DNA from: Pigoraptor vietnamica
Lineage: Eukaryota; Opisthokonta; Filasterea
Assembly (NCBI GenBank): GCA_943704525.1
Contig: CALSCQ010002949.1
Coordinates: 1-33,876 of the forward strand
DNA length: 33,876 nt
Direction: 5' to 3'
The notes under the pieces were generated by a model that saw nothing but the letters and a program-made list of their open reading frames with translations, ran no database searches and was not told where the DNA came from. Position numbers and translations under genes: made by a program. The first letter of the stretch is position 1, and every line of letters starts with the position of its first letter. This document shows, piece by piece, positions 18,724 through 28,859 of this stretch.

Positions 18724-21700
18724 ATGGACCGCTACTGTCGTGATTGGCTGTGATTCCTTACGCGGCTGCATGTGCGTGTGTGTGCGTGTCCAGACGGGGA
18801 CGACGACTCGAACAGCGTTGAGATTATGCATGACGCGCTGAGTGAGCAGCCTGCCGCGAGCGACGACGAGGTGCGTACTGCGACTTTGCTGCTGTGGCTA
18901 TTACGTGGCCGTGTGGCTTGTGTGGTGGCTGTTACGTGCGCTTGTTTGTCCCCTCGGCTGACGAAGCGCTGTCGCAGGCGTTGAAGGACCGCCCCGAGGG
19001 CGCGCAGGAGCCCGGCAAGTACGGCTTCTGCATTGGTGGGTGGCGGCTGATTTTCTCAGTGGCGGCTGCAATGTGTCGCAAAAGGACCGTGTGTAACTCT
19101 CCCTCTCTCCTTCTGTGGAGTCGATGGCCACTGATCCGACATGTCTCGTCGTCCCGCAGTGTGCCAGAAGCCCGCAAACCACTACTGCGCACAGACGAAG
19201 CAGCCCGTGTGCGGCCTCGAGTGCAAGCACAAGTACCTCGAGCAGGTCCAGGCCGCCGGCGACAAACCGAAGGACGAGGCAGAGCCTTCCGCCCAGGCGG
19301 CACCCCCGTCAGCCGCGGCCCAGTCGTCTGCAGCTGCCGCGCCTTCTGCTCCGTCGCCCGTTCCTTCGCAGCAGCTTGCGCGCGACCTGGAGAACGGCGT
19401 TGGGTATGCGGACGCGGCGTCGAAGAGCTACAGCGACCTCGGCCTCAACAAGGAGGACCTGGGGAACGTCGGCCACTTTCCGCACATTCTGCAGAAGGAC
19501 GCGTTCCTCGTCTTCCGCTCGCTGTGCCGTCTCTCGATGCGGCCGCTGACGGAGGCGTCGCAGGCGGACTCGAAGTCGCACGAGCTGCGCAGCAAGATGC
19601 TCTCGCTCGAGCTGCTGCTGTCGATCCTCCAGAACAGCGGGCCCGTGTTCCAGACGTCCGAGACGTTTGTCAACGCGATCAAGCAGTACATGTGCCTGTC
19701 GCTGTCGAAGAACGGCGTGTCACCGATCCCCGCGGTGTTTGAGCTCGCGCTGGCGATCTTCCTGACGCTGCTGTCGCTGTACAAGGGCTACCTGAAGGCG
19801 CAGATCGAGGTGTTCTTCAAGGACATCTTCCTCAACATTCTCGAGACCGCGTCGAGCTCGTTCCAGCACAAGTGGATGGTCATGCAGGCGCTGAGCAAGG
19901 TGTGCGCCGACGCGCAGACGGTCGTCGATCTCTTCATCAACTACGACTGCGACCTCGACATGGAGAACATCTTCGAGCGGCTCGTGAACGACCTCAGCCG
20001 GATTGCGCAGGGCCGGCAGTCGACGGAGCTTGGCGGCACGCCCGCGCAGGAGGCCAGCATGAAGAACAAGGGCCTCGAGTGCCTCGTGCACATACTCCGG
20101 TCGATGGTTGTCTGGAGCAACCAGATGCAGGCTGCGGAACGGCCCGAGCTCTCGGCGATGCTCGCGCAGAACGCGGCGGCGGAGGAGTCGCCCGCGATTG
20201 ACGAGGGCTCGGAGGCGAGCGTGGCGAGTGCGACGGCGACGCCGACGAAGACGGACCTTCCCGAGCAGCTGGAGGAGCTCAAGCAGAAGAAGGAGATTCT
20301 CGTGCGGGGCCTCGTGCGCTTCAACCAGAAGGCGTCGAAGGGCATCAAGTACCTGCAGGAGAACGGCGTCCTCGGCACGCGCCCCGAGGACGTCGCCGAG
20401 TTCTTTCAGACGAACGACCGCCTCAGCAAGACGCAGATTGGCGAGTTTATCGGCGAGAACGACAAGTACTCGATCGACGTCATGTACGCGTACGTCGACC
20501 GGCTCAACTTTGTGGGGCTGTCGCTTGTCGAGGCTTTGCGGCGGTTCCTCGAGGGCTTCCGCTTGCCCGGCGAGGCGCAGAAGATCGACCGTCTGATGGA
20601 GAAGTTTGCGCAGCGGTTCATCTCGAACAACCCGAACAACGGCGTGTTTGCGAACGCGGACACGGCGTACGTGCTCGCCTACTCGATCATCATGCTGACG
20701 ACGGACCTGCACAACCCCCAAGTGAAGAAGAAGATGACCAAGCAGGAGTTTGTGCGCAACAACCGCGGCATCAACGACTCGAAGGACCTCCCGCTCGAGT
20801 ACCTCGAGTCGATCTACGACGAGATTGCGAGCAGGGGCATCCAGATGCGCGGCGAGAAGACGACGTACAAGCCGACGGTCGCCGAGCTGGCGAACGAGAA
20901 GCAGCGCAAGGAGATCTACACGAAGGAGATGGAGGCGATGATGGAGGCCGCGCAGGCGCAGCTCAAGGGCGACGCGCGCGCGGCCACGTTCACGACGGCG
21001 ACGCGCATCGAGCACATCCGCCCGATGTTTAAGGTCGCGTGGACGCCGACGCTCGCCGCGCTGTCCGTGACGCTGAAGAACACGGACGAGCCGCCGGTGG
21101 TCACGCTGTGCCTCGAGGGCTTCAAGTGCGCCATCCGCGTGAGCGCCATCTTCTACATGGAGCTCGAGCGCGACGCGTACGTGCAGTCGCTCGCGAAGTT
21201 CACGCGGCTGAACGGCGGGAGCCCGGCCGAGATGAAGCCCAAGAACATTGAGACGATCAAGTGCCTCATCTCGATTGCGCACACGGAGGGCAACTACCTC
21301 CAGCGCTCGTGGCACCACGTGCTCAAGTGCATCTCGCAGCTGGAAATGGCGCAGCTCATCGGCACGGCCGCCAAGGGCAACTCGGCCCTCATGCAGGACG
21401 GCCGCGCGAGCACGGCGGGTCCCGGGGCGGCCGGTGCGGGCGCGCGCAAGGGGCCGACGGGCGCGGGCTCGGAGCGGTCCGTGCGTCCGTCGGCGGCGAA
21501 CGTGTCGAGCGAGCGGTCGACGCGGCGCATGTCCGGGAACAGCGAGACGAGCGTGCGCGGGAGCGGCGGGGAGCGCGTGGCGACGCTGCAGGACACGATG
21601 GGGGAGACGTCGTCGCAGTCGATCATGGTGGCGGTGGACCGCATCTTCACGGGGTCGGTGGCGCTGCGCGGTGACCCGATCGAGGAGTTTGTGCGGTGGC

Positions 21701-24438
21701 TGTGCGCCGTGTCGCTCGACGAGCTGCAGAATGCGCAGCACCCCCGGATGTTCTGCCTGCAGAAGATTGTCGAGATTTGCTACTACAACATGGGCCGCAT
21801 TCGCCTCGAGTGGTCGCGCATCTGGGCGGTCATCGGCGAGTACTTCAACAAGGTCGGCTGCCTCCCGAACCTCGACGTCGCCATGTTCGCGATCGACTCG
21901 CTGCGGCAGCTGTCGATGAAGTTTTTGGAGAAGCAGGAGCTGCCGAGCTACCACTTTCAGAAGGACTTTCTCAAGCCGTTCGAGTACATCATGAACCACA
22001 ACAAGTCGGCGTCCATCCGCGACATGGTCGTGCGGTGCCTCGCGCAGATGGTGCAGGCCAAGGCCAAGAACATTGTCTCGGGTTGGAAGAACATCTTCTT
22101 TGTGTTCTCGCTCGCGGCGGGCGACGGCGACGAGGGCATCGTGCAGCTCGCGTTTGAGACGGCGGCGATGATCCTCGACCAGCACTTTGAGCTCATACCG
22201 GACTCGTTCATGGACGCCATGAACTGCCTCACCGAGTTTGCGTGCAACCCGTTCTTCCAGGACACGGCGATCGAGGGCGTGCGGCTGATCAACGAGGCGG
22301 CGTCGCGCGTGGCGGGGCGTCCCCGCCTGTTTCACGCGAAGGACGGCGACGCGGCGGACGAGGAGGACCGGCTGTGGGTGCGCGGGTGGTTCCCGATCGT
22401 CTTTGGGCTCAGCCGCATCATCAGCCGGTGCAAGCTGGACATTCGCACGCGGTGGGTGCCTGCGATGGCATTCGCTCTCTGACCCTCTTCTTGTGTGCAC
22501 TGTATGCCACGCGCACCCCGCTTTCATGCAATCCGCTGACATTCAAATTTCATTCACAATGCAATGCAATCGCTGGCACACCCTCGTCTCGTGTTGCCCT
22601 GCCGACTGCGCTGACACTCGGTCACTCGCTGTTGCAGCGCGCTCACGGTCATGTTTGACTGCCTCAAGCTGCACGGCGCGTCGTTCCGCCCGCAGTGGTG
22701 GCGCGATCTCTTCCTCATCATCTTCCGCATCTTTGACGACCTCAAGCTCCCCGAGCAGCAGAGCGAGGTGCGTCCTGTTGTGTGTGATCACAGGCGTGCA
22801 TGTGTGCATTTCTGTCACGTGCGCACTCGATCATAACCCCTTCCCCTGTCTTGGGCCATCGTAGAAGACCGAGTGGATGAACACGACGTGCAACAACGCG
22901 CTCTATGCGATTGTCGATGTCTTCACGATGTACTACGAGACGCTCCAGCCGATTCTCCTCACCGACGTGTTTGACCGCCTCCTGTGGTCTGTGCAGCAGG
23001 GTGAGTGCGATGGGTGCGATGTGTCCGATGAGTGCGATGGGTGCGATGAGTGGGTTTTGTGCGATGGGTGCGATGAGTGGGTTTAGTGCGATGGGTGCGT
23101 TGAGTGCCTCTGGGTGCTTGGATGCTCACCCCGAACAACATTGCTCGGTGCAGATAACGAGCAGCTCGCGCGGAGTGGCGTGCACTGCCTGCAGATCCTC
23201 GTCCTCGGCAACGGCAGCAAGTTCACGACAGACGTGTGGGACACGTGCGTGCAGTATGTCCGCCGGCTGTTTGAGAAGACGGTGCCCCACGGCCTCATGA
23301 CGTACGGCCAGCACGCCGCGAATGGCGGGCACGAGGATGGCGATCACGGGCACTCGCGCCGAAAAGGTGGGCACGTTTGCCATACTGAATTGCTGTGAGA
23401 GTGCTGCATTTTTCTGCGGTTTTGTATGGTCGCATAATGCGCGAGTGACGGCGGTCTGACGTGTGCCACGTCCCGCAGACAATACGGCCGATTTCCACGC
23501 CATCATCATCCGCTGCGTCGTCCAGCTCGAGCTCATCCAGGCCGTGCAGAACATTGTGCTGGGGGCGCCCGAGGGCGAGGCTGCGGAGGCGGACGCGCAG
23601 GGTCCTGTTGCGTCGTCCAATCCGCTGCTCCCCTCGCGCGAGGGCATGTACGCGCTCCTCAGCGACAACCACGTGCTCCTCCTCCTCGACTGCCTCCGCG
23701 ACGCCCACGACTTCGCGCGCGCGTTCAACGCCAACCTTGAGCTGCGCACGTCGCTGTGGAAGGCCGGTGAGTGCCAAACCTGCTCTACACTTCTTTTGGG
23801 AATTCCACTCGCAGCCTCCGTTAACATCTCCCCGCCTTTCTCGTTCAGGTTTCATGAAGCAGATGCCGAACCTCCTCAAGCAGGAGACGACGAGCCTCGT
23901 GTGTGCTTTCCGCATCCTGTTCCGCGTGTACGATGACGACAAGCGTCGCGGCATGTGGCCCGATGTGGAGCGAAGAATCTTCGAGTGAGTTTTCTGCTTC
24001 CTTTTCGCTGCGCAATTGTGCGATGGTCCATGGTGCTTGCGTGTGCTGACGGGTGTGTGCGACAGGGTGGCGGACAAGGTGCTGTCGTACTTTTCGACGC
24101 TCCAGTCGGACAAGCAGCGGGAGATTTGGACGCCCCTCGTGACGCTGCTGCTGAAGGAGATCCTCAAGCTGCCGGACGAGAGGGTAAGGACGCCACAAAA
24201 ATGCACACTGTCTCGCTTGACTGTGCACATTGTGCGCCTTGGTTCATATTTTTTTCGCTGTAATGACTCATGTGCGTGCGTGTGCTCGGTGCAGTTTGCG
24301 CGGCACGTGGGCGCCATCTACGCCTACCTCTGCGACGCGCTCAGTTTTGAACTTCGGCCGGAGGTCCGTAGTGCGCTGCGAGATGTGTTCAGGCGCGTTG
24401 GAGCACACTACGGCGTCGGTCGCGTGGCTTCGGCGTGA
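17248..24438 (+). CDS. ARFGEF2: BIG-type ARF guanine nucleotide exchange factor (Sec7 domain)
   Basis: Sixteen exons: 17248-17383, 17489-17534, 17624-17735, 17881-18027, 18153-18341, 18498-18618, 18794-18870, 18978-19035, 19160-22451, 22638-22767, 22865-23000, 23154-23366, 23479-23766, 23849-23984, 24066-24183, 24295-24438; 1780 aa (human BIG2 is 1785). The order is the DCB domain ([49 protein letters not shown]), a Cys-rich insertion (about 294-317), the HUS domain with [15 protein letters not shown] and NYDCDL, Sec7 (about 670-850) with [18 protein letters not shown], whose glutamic finger is E767, then HDS domains. The protein loads GTP on class I ARFs at the trans-Golgi and recruits AP-1 and GGA coats. 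Exon 9, at 3.3 kb, is far longer than any other. Intron 4 is probably GC-AG. The start has a GACCATGG context. Confidence 0.96.
18028..18152 (+). other. Probable GC-AG intron (BIG intron 4)
   Basis: The exon ends ATCATCAAG and the intron begins GCAAGTGTCG. The next exon starts after GATGCAG with GCGCTGCTGACAG. This join gives [13 protein letters not shown], identical in spacing to animal BIG proteins, and AAG|GCAAGT is the typical strong context of GC donors. The nearest GT, 4 nt downstream, would break phase with this acceptor. Confidence 0.85.
18392..18434 (+). repeat. (GT)n microsatellite in BIG intron 5
   Basis: About 43 nt of GT with one GGC interruption, lying about 50 nt after the donor at 18342, with GT on the sense strand. 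Confidence 0.9.
18684..18722 (+). repeat. (GT)n microsatellite in BIG intron 6
   Basis: A pure GT run of about 39 nt in the intron at 18619-18793, on the sense strand. Confidence 0.95.
23032..23108 (+). repeat. 27-nt tandem repeat in BIG intron 11
   Basis: Two 27-nt copies (23032-23058 and 23059-23085; start GTGCGATGGGTGCGATGAG, differing in the last base) are followed by a partial third copy. Shorter GTGCGATG words run back to the donor at 23001, so the whole intron start is built from this word. Confidence 0.9.
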
Positions 24439-24785
24439 GCGGCTGCGTGCGTGGCGTGCGTGCGCTGTCTGCAATAGACTGTGACGTCATGGACATCCGG
24501 GGGAGCGTGTTTCAAAACTTGCCTTGGCGCGCTTCGTGGCCGGCACTCACAAATTGAAATGTGATGTAATTTTCGTGTAATTTTGGCTCGAACCAATTTA
24601 AGAGTCACGTGCTGACAGATTGAAACGGCCCAAATGGAATGCCGTTCGCCTGAACACCCAGAAACAAGCGACCGAAAAAGAGAGCTTGGCAAGAGAGCGT
24701 GTACGTGAAAGTGTGTGCGTGTGTGTGTGACAGCACGAGGGAAGGAGTGGGCGCATTGTGACAGAGGGACCTTTGAAACGCCACC
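24439..24785. other. Intergenic region between BIG and EB1
   Basis: These 347 bp have no gene. A palindrome-like GTGACGTCATGG (CRE-like TGACGTCA) lies at about 24480. AT-rich sequence follows at 24545-24600. TCACGTG lies at 24604-24610, ATTGAAACGGCC at 24619-24630, and TTTGAAACGCCACC directly precedes the EB1 start codon. Confidence 0.5.
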
Positions 24786-26640
24786 ATGAGCCGCCACGAG
24801 CTGCTGGGCTGGGTCAATAACACCCTCCAGCTCAACTACACCAAGGTCGAGCAGATGGCCTCGGGTGCGTCCCCCCGCGCGCGTATTGCGGCAAACGCTG
24901 TGAAGAGCACTGTTAGGCGGTACTGATTATGGGTGTATGGGCCAGTCGCTGACTGTCGTTGCTTGATGCCTCAGCGGCCGCATATTGCCAGCTGTGCGAC
25001 GTGCTGTGGCCCGGTGAGTGCTCTGTTATGGTGCACTAGCGCGTTTAGCGCAGTGGTCGGGTCTGATGTAGGGGAAATCGGTGAAGATGGAGAGTGGCGG
25101 AGGGAAGAAGTCCGTGGGAGTCGATGTCGATATTGTGTGTGCACGTCTCTTGTGTAGTGTTCATGGTTTCAATTATCCGAGGGGGGGTTGAATTTGGGCT
25201 GCAGTCGTCCTTCCCTCACATGTGTGGGCCCTGCGCCGTCACTCGCCGCTCGTCTGACCGTGTGCTGTGGCAGGCGTTGTGGCGCTGAAGAAGGTCAAGT
25301 TTGATGCGAAGCTGGAGCACGAGTTCATCGCGAACTTCAAGGTGCTGCAGGACATCTTTGGCAAGAAGGGCATCGACAAGGTCCGTTTCCATGCATGCAC
25401 AGGGATCACTGCGCTTGCGGAAGATCTGGGCATAGTGTCACTCGGACGCACACACACACACGCACGCACGCACGCACGCACACACACGCGCACACATACA
25501 CACACGCACATACACACACACACACACACACACAATGCACACCAAATACTATACATGCAGCCAGCAGCCTGAGCGAAAACCGACGTCCTTCACTCTTACG
25601 CGTACTTTCGCGATCCACCGCGCCGACATTCCACGCACTCGCCTGCTTCTCGCAGACGATCCCCGTCGACAAGCTCGTCAAGGCCAAGTTCCAGGACAAC
25701 TTTGAGTTTCTTCAGTGGTTCAAAAAGTTCTTTGACCAGCACTACGGTGGCCAGGAGTACGACGCCATCGAGCGGCGTGGCGGCGGCAGCGCGGGACCGG
25801 CGCGCACGGCCGCGGCCCCTGCCTCTCCCAAGTCTGGTATCTCGAAGGGTGGGCAGCCGCAGCTTCCTCCGTTGATGTTTCGCCTCAATTTGTAATTGTG
25901 TGTGTCACGTTGAGCGACGAAATGGGCCTTGATGCGGGTCCTGGGGGCATTGGGACACTGACTCGTCGATGTGTGCGGAGCAGCGCCAGTGCGCAAGGTG
26001 GCGCCCATGCGCTCGACGGGCGCGACGGGCAGCAACGGCAATGTGAGCGGCACTCCGCGCGGGGCGGGCGACATGAATGCCCGCGTGACCGAGCTCAAGC
26101 TGACGGTGGATGGGCTCGAGAAGGAGCGCGACTTTTACTTCAACAAGCTGCGCGACATTGAGGTCATCTGCCAACAAAACGAGTCGGCACACCCCGCCAT
26201 TCAGGACATACTCAAGATTCTCTACGCCACAGAGGTGAGTAGGTCAATTTGCGTGCAATGTCGCGCGAGTGCGTGTGCTCTATCTCTGCAGCCGCTGCAT
26301 GACACCGCACTTTTGTGTCCGACACATGACACCGCACTTTTGTGTCCGACACATGACACCGCACTTTTGTGTCCGACACATGACACCGCACTTTTGTGTC
26401 CGACACATGACACCGCACTTTTGTGTCCACACATGACACCGCACTTTTGTGTCCGACACATGCGCACGCGTACAGCACTGACCATGACACCGCACTTTTG
26501 TGTCCGACACATGCGCACGCGTACAGCACTGACCATGACACCGCACTTTTGTGTCCGACACATGCGCACGCGTACAGCACTGACCATGCACCTCACTGCA
26601 GGAGGGCTTTGAGATTCCCCAGGACGACGAGACGTTCTGA
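24786..26640 (+). CDS. MAPRE1: EB1 family microtubule plus-end binding protein
   Basis: Six exons: 24786-24864, 24975-25013, 25274-25380, 25656-25848, 25984-26234, 26602-26640, giving 235 aa (human EB1 is 268). The N-terminal calponin-homology domain ([11 protein letters not shown] to about residue 125) has the plus-end-binding core [20 protein letters not shown] and [21 protein letters not shown] basic Pro/Ser/Ala-rich linker follows, then the coiled-coil EB-homology domain with [16 protein letters not shown], which recruits SxIP-motif partners. The tail reads EIPQDDETF, ending in an aromatic residue after acidic residues like the EEY/F tail that binds CAP-Gly proteins, but with Thr before Phe. 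EB1 tracks growing microtubule tips. Intron 3 holds a CA-rich tract, and intron 5 a minisatellite just before the tail exon. Confidence 0.95.
25449..25532 (+). repeat. CA-rich microsatellite in EB1 intron 3
   Basis: ACAC/ACGC dinucleotides and CGCA tetranucleotides run for about 84 nt. Unlike the other intronic dinucleotide tracts here, the sense strand carries CA rather than GT, and the tract lies mid-intron. Confidence 0.9.
26298..26584 (+). repeat. Nested minisatellite in EB1 intron 5
   Basis: Eight copies of a 27-nt unit (starts CATGACACCGCACTTTTG, ends GTCCGACA) begin at 26298, 26325, 26352, 26379, 26406, 26432, 26483 and 26534; the fifth lacks one G and is 26 nt. The last three are each followed by the same 24-nt spacer (starts CATGCGCACGCG, ends AGCACTGAC), making a 51-nt higher-order unit repeated three times (26432-26482, 26483-26533, 26534-26584). 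The array fills most of the intron (26235-26601) and stops 17 nt before the exon. Confidence 0.97.
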
Positions 26641-27240
26641 AGCGCACTTCATTCGCTGCGTTTGCATCACCGCGTTGCCTGTCTGCTTCTGCGCCGCGTC
26701 TGCCGCGCACTGCGTTTCGCTGCGTCTGCGTCAAACAAATGCACCCGGCCATTGTATGCCAACACGAGCATGTTCTGTCACTGATCGTCATGGCTAGCGA
26801 GCTAGCAAATCCTAAGCCTTGCGCCGCTTCCCTACTCTCACCCACACACGCACAACGGCGCGCGCTGTGTGCCATGTGCGTGGGAGCGGCGTGGCTGGCG
26901 TGCTCTTGCTTCGTGGCGTGGATGGAGGGCGAGGATTGGCCTGTTCCGTCATACGCTGCGCGGGGATTGGCCGCCGCCTGTGGCGCGTGCACGCGATTGG
27001 CTGGCACCCTCAGGCCACCGCACCGGCAAAATAATTTCAAGTACGGCCCAATTTTCGTGAAAAAATGGGGCCCATTTCAGATGAATTGGCCCTGGCGATT
27101 TCGGCCGTGATGACGCCGCAGCGCTCCACACAACCTCCCTCTTGCTCGTTCATCTTTTCTTCGAGTGCAATCGGATGCAACCAAGAACTGACAGTGAGCC
27201 TCACGCGAAACGGTGCCTCCGGGGAAGAATGACGGGTTCC
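26641..27240. other. Intergenic region between EB1 and HMG-CoA synthase
   Basis: No gene is seen in these 600 bp. The region has GGCCCAATT at 27045-27053, GGGCCC at about 27068-27073 and AATTGGCCC at 27084-27092, which form an imperfect inverted arrangement. GAAACGGTGCC lies about 30 nt before the start codon. The HMG-CoA synthase promoter probably lies at about 27000-27200. Confidence 0.45.
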
Positions 27241-28715
27241 ATGGCGCAGGACGGAGAGGGGCGCACGGCGTGGCCGCAGAACGTGGGCATCCTCGCCCTC
27301 GAGGTCTACTTCCCCGCGACGTGCGTAAACCAGACCAAGCTCGAGGAGTTTGATGGCGCCAGCGCCGGCAAGTACACGGTCGGCCTCGGCCAGACGAACA
27401 TGGCCTTCTGCACGGACCGCGAGGATATCAACTCGATCTGCCTCACGGCGGTGCAGGCGCTAATGGACAAGAACGGGCTCTCGTACGCCGACATTGGCCG
27501 GCTCGAGGTTGGCACCGAGACGCTCATCGACAAGTCCAAGAGCGTCAAGACGGTGCTGATGCAGCTGTTTACGGAGAGCGGTAACACGGACGTCGAGGGC
27601 GTGCAGTCGACGAATGCCTGCTACGGCGGCACCGCGGCGCTCTTCAACACACTCGCGTGGGTGGAGAGCAGTGCGTGGGACGGCCGTTACGGCCTCGTCG
27701 TGGCCGCGGACATTGCCGTCTACGCTGAGGGCAACGCGCGTCCCACGGGCGGTGCGGGTGCGGTGGCGATGCTCGTCGGGCCGAACGCGCCCCTTGTGAT
27801 TGAGCGCGGTGAGTGTTTGCGTGCACGTGGACTTGTGGCAGCAAGTCATGGCGCTTGTGGACGACTGCCAACGCACCCCCCTTCCTTCTTCTCCCTGCAG
27901 GTCTCCGCGGCACGCACATGGAGCACGTGTACGATTTCTACAAGCCCAAGATGGAGAGCGAGTACCCGGAGGTCGACGGCAAGCTGTCGATCGAGTGCTA
28001 CTTCCGCGCCCTCGACAAGTCGTACGAGCGGTACGGCGCGCGCGCGTCGCAGGCGGCCAAGGGTGGTGTGCGGTTTGACGTCTCGCAGGCGGACTTTTTT
28101 GTCTTCCACTCGCCCTTCAACAAGCTCGTGCAGAAGAGCTTTGGGCGTCTCCTCTTCAACGACTATCTCCGCAACCCCGCGGCGCCCCAGTTTGCGTCTG
28201 TGCCGGAGCACCTCCGCGCCTCGCGCCTCGAGAACACGTACGGCGACCGTGAGGTGGAGCAGGTCTTCGTGCGGCTGAGCGAGGGGCTCTACAACGAGAA
28301 GGTCGTGCCGTCGACGCTGCTCTCGAAGCAGCTCGGCAACATGTACACGGCCTCGCTCTACGGGGGCCTTGCGTCCCTTTTTGTGACTCAGACGGCCGCC
28401 CAGCTGGCCGGGCGCCGCGCCGTCCTCTTCTCGTACGGCTCTGGGCTCGCCTCGTCGATGTTCTCGGTGCGGTTCGGGTCGGAGGCGGACATTGCGCCCA
28501 TCTGCGAGCGCATGGAGGACGTGCGCACGCGCCTCGAGTCGCGCCGGTTTGTGGAGCCGCGCGAGTTTGAGAGCACGATGCAGCTGCGCGACGAGACGCA
28601 CAACCTTGCGGACTACACACCCGTGGGAAGCGTCGAGGCGCTGTTCCCCGGAGCTTGGTATCTCGAGAAGGTCGACGCCAAGTACCGCCGTACGTACAGC
28701 TGCAAGGCCAAGTGA
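27241..28715 (+). CDS. HMGCS1: Hydroxymethylglutaryl-CoA synthase
   Basis: Two exons (27241-27808, 27901-28715) give 460 aa, the size of fungal and plant cytosolic enzymes. It condenses acetyl-CoA with acetoacetyl-CoA to HMG-CoA in the mevalonate pathway. The catalytic triad is visible: Glu93 in [11 protein letters not shown], Cys127 in STNACYGG and His259 in [16 protein letters not shown]. The block [18 protein letters not shown] marks the N-terminus, and [13 protein letters not shown] the C-terminal lobe. There is no mitochondrial presequence or peroxisomal signal, so it is probably cytosolic. The start is taken at 27241 (TTCCATGG); an in-frame ATG at 27229 would add four residues and one at 27175 would add more. 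The gene converges on the CEPT gene with only 144 bp between stops. Confidence 0.96.
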
Positions 28716-28859
28716 CGAGGGTCACTCGGCTGCGGGTGCTGCGAGCGCGGGCGTGCTGTGCGTGCGGCGTGCGTGCGTGCGTGCGTGCGTATCGCTTGCT
28801 GTCATACAAAACAATGAACCAATCAAGTGTGGAAGTGAATAGGGGCTGCTTTTAGTGGC

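Noticed and set aside
19720-22542. A 940-codon open frame antisense to the large BIG exon
   Set aside because: It mirrors the GC-rich codons of the Sec7 protein on the other strand (Arg, Leu, His, Val-rich) and has no family resemblance; it is a composition shadow.
24575-24605. GGCTCGAACCAATT as part of a tRNA T arm
   Set aside because: It has no matching acceptor, D or anticodon stems on either strand.
26298-26584. CRISPR-like array (27-nt repeats with spacers)
   Set aside because: Copies are directly adjacent, or separated by one identical 24-nt spacer; there are no unique spacers, and it lies in a eukaryotic intron. It is a minisatellite.
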